Shown in pieces: positions 56,396-64,000 of a DNA stretch of 64,000 bases. This DNA is from Caenorhabditis remanei (taxonomy: Eukaryota; Nematoda; Chromadorea; Rhabditida; Rhabditidae): NCBI RefSeq assembly GCF_010183535.1, contig NW_026526025.1, positions 186,001-250,000 on the forward strand, written 5' to 3'. The notes under the pieces were generated by a model that did no database searches, was not told where the DNA came from, and was given only the letters and a program-made list of their open reading frames with translations. The stretch's first letter is position 1, and the number at the start of each line of letters is the position of its first letter. The position numbers and the translations under genes are program-made.

Positions 56396-56417
56396 GTATG
56401 CAAACGCGCTCCGCCGA
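56396..56417 (+). promoter_or_regulatory. Shared upstream motif GTRTGCAARYGCGC, site 3
   Basis: GTATGCAAACGCGCTCCGCC, about 190 bp upstream of the ATG at 56588. The following sequence is T-rich. Confidence 0.4.
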
Positions 56418-56587
56418 ACTAGGTTTTTCCCAGTCCTCCCTCTCGACGTTGTGTTCTCACCATTTTCCCGTTTTCTGGTGTTTACTCTTCTTTGTCCTTG
56501 TTATTGATTCCGTTAGGCAGACTGTCCATTAACAGGTTGCAAATTTTCAAGTTCACCATAATTCGTTTTGTCAACGACTCAAACAAA

Positions 56588-57245
56588 ATGGAAAAAGAGC
56601 GGAACATGGAGGTAAGTTATATCACAATTCTTAAAGGTTTCTGTCAAGAAGTCTTAACTTCCAATTTCGCCTCAACGATTGGTTAACTCCCATTTTTCAG
56701 TTCTCTCACATCGTTCTCCTCACTGTTGAAATTGCACTAAGCATGTACGGATACTATTCTATGGATTCAACTCTTATCAATACCGTCGTTGAGACATTCT
56801 ACATCATCTGGATTTTCAACCTCTTGGTCGCCTCTTTGTTCAGTATCATCGCCAACCCACTTCTCTTTTCCATCTATCGTGTAGGCTTCAAAGTGAGTTA
56901 CAATATTGAGAACATTGAAATAATCGGATCTTCTTTCAGATGATTCATCTCGCTGCTGTCGTTTACATTTTCTGCTGGTATGGGTACATGGCAGTCTCCG
57001 CGTACGTCTTGGTCTTTTGCATTGCGGATTTCGTCTATCTTGTCAATGGAGTGTCCAATGAACAGGTAAGACAAATTGTAAGACAAATGGTTTGCCAAGC
57101 CGTTTTGAATTTTCAGATAAGCTTCCCCGGAAGATGGATAATCAAGATCAACGAAGAATGGCGACTTTCTTGCGAGGAGACAAATGTCGAACCTGCTCGA
57201 TTTGATGCTCTCACCAACGATGATGATGAGCCGTTGTTCAAATAG
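56588..57245 (+). CDS. Multi-pass membrane protein, family member 2 (156 aa)
   Basis: Exons 56588-56611, 56701-56892, 56940-57065 and 57117-57245, all phase 0. Paralogue of the 51442 gene. Exon 1 ends NME, exon 3 begins MIH and ends with GVSNE plus one residue, and exon 4 begins with a FPG.W segment, all as in the first gene. About four membrane segments; the cytosolic-type tail is shorter (42 aa) and Asp/Glu-rich. No family recognised. Intact frame and splice sites indicate a functional gene. Confidence 0.8.
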
Positions 57246-58064
57246 GATGACATGGAGTTTGACAATTCTTCCGATTATTTTACTGCCAACGACAATGACT
57301 TCATCTTCCCATACCTTCCGATGTAATCTCGTAATGCTGACATTTTTGATTCACAATTTTTTACATTTTTCGGTATGGTTTTATATTCATGACTTGTACA
57401 CTTTTTGTATGTATTCATCATTCGTCCTCTACCAAACGTCCCATTTACGTGTCTCCACTTGTTTTTATCATTTCTCCCAATAATATGAAAGCTGTGAAAA
57501 GTTTTTCTGAGTCAAAATCACTTCTACCTTCTTCGAATGAAGCAAAAAGCAAAAACGATAGATTTAGCTTTTTGGTTAACATCCCGGTTATCATGATAAG
57601 GGGGAATACTATAATTACCACAACTAAATTTCTGTTTGGCTGCAGATTGTTTGTCAGAGTTAAATTGAAAGAGGTGACCGCATCTCCGGTGATGCAGCTC
57701 TACGTCGACCCCCTTCTAGTATAGGAAAAATGCATTAACTTTATTATGAACTTTGTTATCAATTATATGGGTGAATGGTGATATGAGATGGGAAAGAAAA
57801 CGTAAAAGTACCGCAAGAGACTGAAAATATACACACTTCCGAAGGAAAGTGTGGGCGGGCAAAAACTGGAATGAACGGGACAAATGACACATCTAAATGA
57901 AAAACTGATATGAATATTCTGTTTGGGGGCGGTTAAAAAATGTAAGCAGACATATGTTAATCACTGGGAGTTGAAAGTATCCCGGGAGACTATAAGTGAG
58001 AAAGCAAATATTATTTAGGAGAATTTGTAAATATGGATAAAAAACAATGAAGACTGTTAATGGA
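57246..58064. other. Intergenic, no gene recognised
   Basis: A plus-strand open stretch (57389-57724) lacks splice or family support and is not called. Confidence 0.45.
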
Positions 58065-60722
58065 TTATTTATTCTTGTTGGTTGCATCAACATCCGTGCA
58101 GGCTTCGGTCAACACCTCCGGTTTCTTGTCACTGACATTGTGAGAATCACGATCAGCTGAACACGTGGATGAAGTAGATGAAGTACCAGCCTGATCCTCC
58201 TGGGAATGATTACTATCACGTTGCAGCAAAAAAATCAACTCACCGCTAACAGGACCTTCTGCAGGTTTCTTTTCGCGGTCTTTTCGACCCATGGTGGCAA
58301 AACGGCGACTGGATACGACTTGACCGCCAGTGGGGAGATTGGAAGTGAACGTCTCGGCTGAAATTCAAAAGTTGTGGAAAATTTACAGAATAAAACTATA
58401 AACAAACCGGCATCTCCTCATAAATATCATACTCCACATGGTCTTCTGGTTTCGGCAAGAGTGGCAGAATAACCTTCAACGATTCATGTTCCGAGACCAG
58501 AGGCGATCTTTGTAGGTATGAGAGTGGATCTCTCTCCTCCACTGACTTTGGTTTCGAAGCACGTGGTTTTCGGGGTTCGACCTTCTTTACCTTCAAGAGT
58601 TGAGTGTGTTTTCCTAGTTTTGGATTCCGATCTTTTTGGTCAGCGCGAACAGTTCCATGCGCCTCGATAGCCGTCGTCTCCTTGAATGTATTCACCGATG
58701 GCATTGTGTGAGAAGTGGATGCAGGTTCCTCAGATTCTCGTCCTTTCTTGATCGAAGAAAAACCATTCTTGACATTACTGCCCAAATTCTTCAAGAATGA
58801 GAGCAATTGGTCGCCTTGTTTTGAGGAGAGAGTTCCACCACTGCACTTATCATTTCGCTCAGCCGACATAACCGATGCATCACCAGAATCCTCTCCGGGA
58901 AATTTGATAGGGGCGGATTCAGAGGGTGTGGAGAGGAGAGACAAGTCTGTTGGTTTCTCTGCGGAGTTCTTCTTAGAAGCGGAAGGTGATGAAGTCTCAT
59001 TCTTCATGAAATCATTCTGAAAACCATAGTGATACAGTTTATTTTATTTACATGTGCCCATACCTTATGAGTCTCCAACATGCTGAGGAGGTTACGTCCT
59101 TTTTTCTTTTCTGGAACCACTTTCAAATCTCTCTTGTTGTCTTTAGTTGGAGTAGAATCTGAAACTATCGGAGAGCAGCCATCATCCTCTTCGGGCGTAT
59201 TCTGAAGTGGAGTAGGACTGGTCAAATGGAGAACAGGCGGGATTATGTTGATAGCAGCAACATTCTGAATACAATCTTATATAGTTTCTATGTTTTAGTC
59301 CAAACATACCGATGGTCCTGGAACACCTTTCGGCGCGACAACTGGAGAATGAAAAGCAAGTGTTGCGCTACTCCACTGCAAGACTCCTCTCTTGGTATCC
59401 GACTTTGTTGGTGTCATCTCAACAGTTATCACGGGTGTATTGTCCTGTGAAGCAAGCGCGGTTCCAGAGATGAGCATCAACGACGAGGGTCCCTCATCGC
59501 ACTTCACGGGGGTCTTTTCACTCGTAACAATTCTCGAGATCGTTGGCATCGGCGACTTTGTTGGTGTCATGTCAGCGGATTGAGAGATAAGAATTGGCGT
59601 AGATGGTCCCTCAACACGGTGCTCGAACTCACACGGAACAATTCTGGAGAACATTTGCATCGGCATATCGTAGCGAGTTTCATCGTTCTGAATTCAAAAT
59701 CTATTTCTTGTCTTTTTTTGAGTGAAACCACGTACCGATAATCCCAGAGCTTCCTTCGCATGAGTAGTTTTGAAAACAAGAGTCTCAGTATCGTTTTGAC
59801 CGCCAACAACCTCCTTTTCGTTCCATTTCGAATCATTTGGGTGATAGATGAGCACCGACGATGAGAGTTCCTCAACAATATTCTCAAAGGTCTCCTCACT
59901 CGGTACAATTCTGGAGAATATTTGCATTGGCGACGACATAACGTTTCGAGTTTTATCGTTCTGAATTCAAAATCTCGTATTTTTTCTTTTTTCGAGTGAA
60001 ACCACGTACCGATGATCCAGGAGAATCCCTCGCTTGAGTACTTTTTCCACCAAGCACCTCATCATAGCGTTGAGTGTCGACAACTTGTTGGTTATAATCC
60101 ATAACATCCGGGCAATACGAAGCGCCGGCATGGTCCACGAAGTCATTCCTCATCTCTTGGTGACCATCCATATCGTTTGGGGTGTACTGAACGGCGGCGG
60201 GGTCAACAGAATCGTTTCTCCTAGCCTTCTTGAAAGGGGTGAGAAGTCGATGCGCGACGTTCTGAAGGAATTATTGATTAAGCGAAAAGTGGCAAAAAAT
60301 ATATATAAATACTTACCGACACCTTTGTAAGAAGTTTTTTGGTGCTTTGCGACACTTTTTTGGACATTGCTCTCATCGGCGACGCATCGTGGTCGGAAGA
60401 GAGATGGATGACGTGAGTTGAGTCACGGCGGTGTTTTGACGGAGTTTTAAAGGCACTTCTGAAAAACTCCTCGTGTCTGCCCGTATTATCGACGAGAGTA
60501 TTGTCAGAGTAGGTGTCAATCTCAACTGCAGTTGTCTCCTTCTGCTGAAATTATAGACGTGAACCATTTTTGAACTTCAGAAGTCGGCTCGGAACCATCT
60601 ACTTGATTTTCGAGCTGCATGATCGAAATTTTTGTGTTTCTACTTACCACAACTTTTGGGCTTTCATTCGAAAATGGGAAAGAATGATTCCCGGGTGACA
60701 CTTCACCTGCGAATTTGTGCAT
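58065..60722 (-). CDS. Low-complexity repeat protein, nine exons, 738 aa
   Basis: Exons on the minus strand: 60722-60648, 60544-60317, 60261-60010, 59960-59736, 59687-59310, 59264-59064, 59016-58408, 58357-58244, 58199-58065. All nine lengths are multiples of three, so every intron is phase 0. A TTTTCAG acceptor lies upstream of the ATG. The protein is Ser/Thr/Pro/Lys-rich and likely disordered. A degenerate module of about 40 aa (FSRIVP.E ... EGPS..ILIS) occurs three times in exons 4-5, and TPTKS/TPTKD words recur. Exons 3, 4, 5 and 7 begin with Asn codons after TTCAG and several exons end with Ser before GTACGTGG-type donors, which points to exon duplication. No enzyme domain recognised. 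A chromatin- or cytoskeleton-associated role would be guesswork. Confidence 0.8.
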
Positions 60723-61558
60723 TTGGACACGTACTTCTGTTATTACCTGAAAACTAAATTTTGAAGTGAAAAATCGATAATACGGAAAAGGTGTGTGGTG
60801 AAAACACATTGAAAACAAAAAAAATGCGCAAAATGAGAAGAAAATAGCGAATGAGCAGAAACAGGACACAGAACACCGCCGACACCCCGGTACGCAAACA
60901 CCACACCTTACGCGCAAATGCAGACAGGCGGTCAGGTATGGGTAGGATACAGTCTAGCGGGCAGAGCGAAAAGGGGTTTACAGTGTTTTTCGGTTTCGGT
61001 TTTTCGTGTTTTTCGGTGTTAATATGATACAGTTTTTCAGATTTTTAGGTGAAGCAACATTTCGATGATGACCGAGCAGTTTTCCGTCTAATGCTAATCC
61101 CATTATTTCTGTTTTTTTGTTAGGTACATTTTTTCTTCAATTTTTTATAACTGTCATTGTTCCGTACTTCTCTTCATATTTCAACCTCTCACCACATCTG
61201 ATCGTTTTTTAGTAGATAAAGCCCGTGTCTTACTGATTTCTTGTGTTGGCACTTGTTACCTAACTTCACGATATTCTAATAAAAAATGGGATTTCGTGAA
61301 AAAAAAACTGATAAAGATGTTGCTTAAATTGTTTTTATTCCGCGGAAAAAAGTTGGAATGGGTAGAAAAGTGAGTATAAAACAGCTATCATTTTTTGCAA
61401 CTCAAGACTGAATTAATTTAGAGACGGGCAGTTAGAAACATGTAAAAGAACTTACGCATAAAAATCTAAAAGAGACGCAAATTACAATAGAATAGAAACT
61501 CAGGAAAACGGGACACACTAACATTCAGACAACAACAATACTAAGAGACTCAAAAGAT
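60723..61558. other. Intergenic, no gene recognised
   Basis: Upstream region of the 738-aa gene and downstream flank of the inverted kinase unit. Confidence 0.5.
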
Positions 61559-61715
61559 GAATATGGGGAAGTTCATTCGTCATCGATCCAGTAATGAAGA
61601 GAAGTGAATGATTCTCGCGCAAAAGACATTTCGTTAATTTTCAACAGAACATTATCATTTGTGGACGGAGTGAAGAGAGATCAATTCAGTGTCAGAGTCT
61701 TACAGAGAGTTTTTA
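61559..61715 (-). pseudogene. Second fragment of the membrane-protein last exon
   Basis: On the minus strand it resembles 52530-52680 (GATCTCTCTTCACTC..., CACAAATGATAA, GCGCGAGAAT, ACTTCTCTTCA) with indels and substitutions. It lies just after kinase copy 2, mirroring 54393-54620. A 21-bp direct duplication follows at 61700-61745. Confidence 0.65.
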
Positions 61716-61775
61716 AGTTTGTGTACAGAGAGTTTTTAAGTTTGGTCCACATTAACAGGAATAAATAGCTGAGAA

Positions 61776-63100
61776 TTAATGGATCCAGTATGTCCCGTCA
61801 TGGTAACTAAAATCGATTGGAGACTGTGGACTGATTCCTGGGACCGCCGTATTCAAAATGTCCAAAATCTTCGACTTGTCGTATCCATCAGTTCTCTGTT
61901 TCTCAATTTCAATATACAATCTTCCAAGCCATTGACTTTCAGTATTCGGAAAGTGACGCATAGGATTGGCATGCTGAAATGAAAACAATTGAGATTCTCC
62001 TGTTTTCTAAATATCCGACTTACGAATTCTTCTTTTTTCTGGATGTAATTTTCTTTTTTTCTCATGAATGGATCGATGCTTTGCGTTGAAAAAAGAATGA
62101 GGACCATCGATACCAAGTCGTCAATTGGTGTGTAGTCGCCGTGAGTTGCCACATTGAGGCTTGAGTGCCACGCGAGAAAATTGTAGCACGAGGGTGGTGG
62201 GTGAATCTGGCTGGTAAACTCGAAATCTATGAGATTGAGCTTAAGCTCCTGAAACGAAGAAGTATTTAAATTTTGAAAAAAATAGCAATTCAGCTGATAC
62301 TGTCGAAAAAATAAAGTTTCGACAAGGATTTTCAAAAATATTTTCGCGGGCTGGAACACGCAAGCGCATGAAGTTGTGGGCGGAGCTTAAACTGCAAGCG
62401 GCGCGGTTCTTAATTTGGAAAAAAATAACTGGAATTAGAATCGCGCCGCTTAATTAAGCTTGGAGTTTAAGCTCCGCCCACAACTTCATGCGCTTGCGTG
62501 TTCCAGCCCGCGAAAATTTTTTTGAAAATTTTTGTCGAAACTTTATTTTTTCGACAGTAATGTTTCTACAATATTAGCTCCATTTCACTAACTTACCCCA
62601 TCATAGTCGAGTTCTACCATTATGTTCTGGTGATGGACATCCATATGTACAAATCCCATAACGTGCATCTTCTCCAGGAGCTCAAGACACCGATACCCAA
62701 TACGCACTGTATTTGCCATTGTGAATCGATACGATCGCATTTTGAGTTGGGACAACAGAGATACCCCCGCGTCGGACATGACTGAAAACAGCATTGTTTA
62801 AATCAATGATCAAGTTTTGAAAAACTTACCAATGCAATCACACTCAATGTCTCCATGTGTGAAGGGGAACTCGCTGAATAAATAGGGGAATCCCTTTTTC
62901 CCTTTGCATGTCTTGAGGAACTTGATCTCATTGTAGTACGCGTCATCAAATATGTCTCTTTTGTACAGTTTCAGGATACACTCGACATCTCCTTGATGCG
63001 TGTCTTTTACATTGTAGAGCTGCGTTTCTTTAGCATGGAACATGTCTAACACTCGGAATCGTCCGTTGGCAAGTGATCCGGGAGCAAATACGATGTCCAT
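61776..63100 (-). CDS. CK1-like divergent protein kinase, copy 2 (292 aa)
   Basis: Exons on the minus strand: 63100-62830, 62781-62597, 62248-62024, 61973-61776, with lengths 271, 185, 225 and 198, identical to copy 1 at 53228. Most residues match copy 1. HMD, the QN pair, LIDFEF and GDYTPIDDLVSM are all kept, so both copies are probably under selection. The second intron is enlarged by a 258-bp TA-flanked palindromic element. Upstream leader sequence is shared with copy 1 to about 63355, then diverges, marking the duplication border. Confidence 0.8.
62300..62557. mobile_element. Palindromic MITE in intron 2 of kinase copy 2
   Basis: 258 bp, TA on both sides (62298-62299, 62558-62559), long inverted ends starting CTGTCGAAAAAATAAAG with arms above 100 bp. 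Absent from copy 1, whose intron is 62 nt. Fits a Tc1/mariner-type miniature element. Confidence 0.85.
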
Positions 63101-63360
63101 CCTAAAAGAAAATTCAAGAATTCATCTTAATAATGGTTGACTTACGTCAGAAAATAGGAATCCGAGTGAAAAGATGAGAATCGTGAGAGGATGAGAATCG
63201 GAGTCGGTAGAAATATGAGAATCCGACTTGAGAGCGAAGCGAAAAATGAGGTGCCCTTATATTGTGTGTGTGTGTGTGAGGTCTATACAAACGAGCTCTG
63301 GGAAGGTACGCAATATGTCGTCACGGTGTTTGCGGGGAGAAGGGTGGATGGTCCCTCCAT
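63101..63360 (-). promoter_or_regulatory. Promoter/leader of kinase copy 2
   Basis: Inverted counterpart of 52980-53227, including the repeated ATGAGAATC words (63174-63230), a GT-repeat (63265-63280) and sequence matching the leader intron. Similarity ends near 63355. Confidence 0.55.
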
Positions 63361-63664
63361 CTTCCCTGGTGTCAATAAAAAAACCAATTTTAAAATAAAC
63401 CATCTTTATTTCTATTTGTTTAATGAATATAAAAATACCAATTAACGATGCTCCGCACATTGTTTCTTTCCTTTCCCGTTCCGTCCGTTTTTGTACCACT
63501 ATAGTGCTGTAAAGTCGTTTCAGGAAGTGTGGTTGTTGTGACCAGTTTACGTTTGGACAGGGTAATGCACAATCCAAGTTTTTCACAGAAATACCCAAAA
63601 TATCGAGGGCCCGCCAACCGCAGCCCACAGCCTCCTCCTTTTGTACATTCTCTCGCCTCGCGAG

Positions 63665-63716
63665 CGGTTGTGCGTAGCGGTTGCGTGTGGCGGTCGTGCG
63701 TAGCAGTTGTCCATAG
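63665..63716. repeat. 13-bp minisatellite upstream of the last gene
   Basis: Four imperfect 13-bp units close to CGGTTGTGCGTAG, plus a partial fifth, about 180 bp before the ATG at 63898. Confidence 0.6.
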
Positions 63717-63775
63717 CGGTGCGGGTCACACTCTATTTTATCGACCAGCGAACGTGTAATTGGTGACTATTGGTT

Positions 63776-63800
63776 TTCTCTCTCTCTCTCTCTCTCTATC
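63776..63800. repeat. CT microsatellite
   Basis: Uninterrupted TC/CT dinucleotide run in the leader of the gene starting at 63898. Confidence 0.9.
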
Positions 63801-63897
63801 TGACACGCCGATTGATTTTCTTTCTGCCTTTTCACTGTTGTCTTCTCCGTTCAATTCAAATATACAGAATTATTTCATTACAGAACAAACGCTAAAA

Positions 63898-63960
63898 ATG
63901 GCCTTTCGTGTCCACCCAGTCGACCCTAATTTGGAATACGAAGAACCTTATGAGCATCCG
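63898..63960 (+). CDS. First exon of a gene continuing beyond the window
   Basis: ATG after a TTTCATTACAG acceptor (ending 63882). 21 codons (MAFRVHPVDPNLEYEEPYEHP) end at a GTGAGC donor at 63961. The peptide is acidic and Pro-rich. No family can be named from one exon. Confidence 0.6.
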
Positions 63961-64000
63961 GTGAGCAACAAACTCAATTTTTCTTTGTAGTTGGGGGTCA

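Noticed and set aside
57389..57724. 111-codon plus-strand frame after the second membrane-protein gene
   Set aside because: Composition looks like translated intergenic sequence; no family, no splice signals, no second copy.

Overview
The window looks like a transposon-rich chromosome arm of a Caenorhabditis-type nematode. The evidence is many 42-60 nt introns ending in TTTTCAG, TTTTCAG acceptors just upstream of start codons (as expected for SL trans-splicing), an AT-rich background, and nematode-style lineage-specific gene families. No prokaryotic features, rRNA or tRNA genes were seen.

Layout. 1-3.15 kb: intron-containing remnant of a Maverick/Polinton-type protein-primed DNA polymerase B, cut before motif C. 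3.2-5.2 kb: repeat mosaic. 5.2-10.7 kb: BEL/Pao retrotransposon on the minus strand with a nearly intact 1470-codon pol. 11.05-11.96 kb: non-autonomous hAT element with CCCGGGTA-rich ends and an exact 8-bp target duplication. 12.9-13.8 kb: decayed SF1 (UPF1-like) helicase. 14-19.2 kb: mosaic of dispersed repeats. 20.7-22.5 kb: an 8-exon host gene of unknown function (448 aa). 22.6-27.9 kb: a 2 x 1638-bp inverted repeat carrying NAA50-like acetyltransferase exons, with a dead mariner in the loop. 27.9-32.15 kb: decayed BEL/Pao remnant. 32.2-43.7 kb: one 843-bp repeat (X) split by two nested insertions. These are a 6.6-kb LTR element with apparently identical LTRs, a gag / envelope-like / protease reading frame and no RT, and a 4.1-kb non-LTR retrotransposon whose two ORFs overlap in the -1 frame at a CCCTTTT heptamer. 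43.7-47.1 kb: more mosaic, a solo LTR, a near-perfect 108-bp hairpin and a possible 33-aa membrane peptide gene. 48-48.9 kb: intronless Chk1-like kinase. 49-50.8 kb: four diverged tandem repeats.

The right end (51-64 kb) is the host-gene-rich part. It holds two paralogous four-exon, multi-pass membrane protein genes (51.4 and 56.6 kb) and two CK1-like kinase genes in opposite orientation (53.2 and 63.1 kb) with identical exon lengths, each followed by a degenerate copy of the membrane gene's last exon. It also holds a 166-aa gene (55.8-54.9 kb), a 738-aa low-complexity repeat protein with nine exons all in phase 0, and the first exon of a gene leaving the window at 63.9 kb. The kinase, membrane-gene exon and promoter arrangement indicates local inverted duplication.

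All domain names come from reading motifs by eye. Identity statements are visual, not computed alignments.
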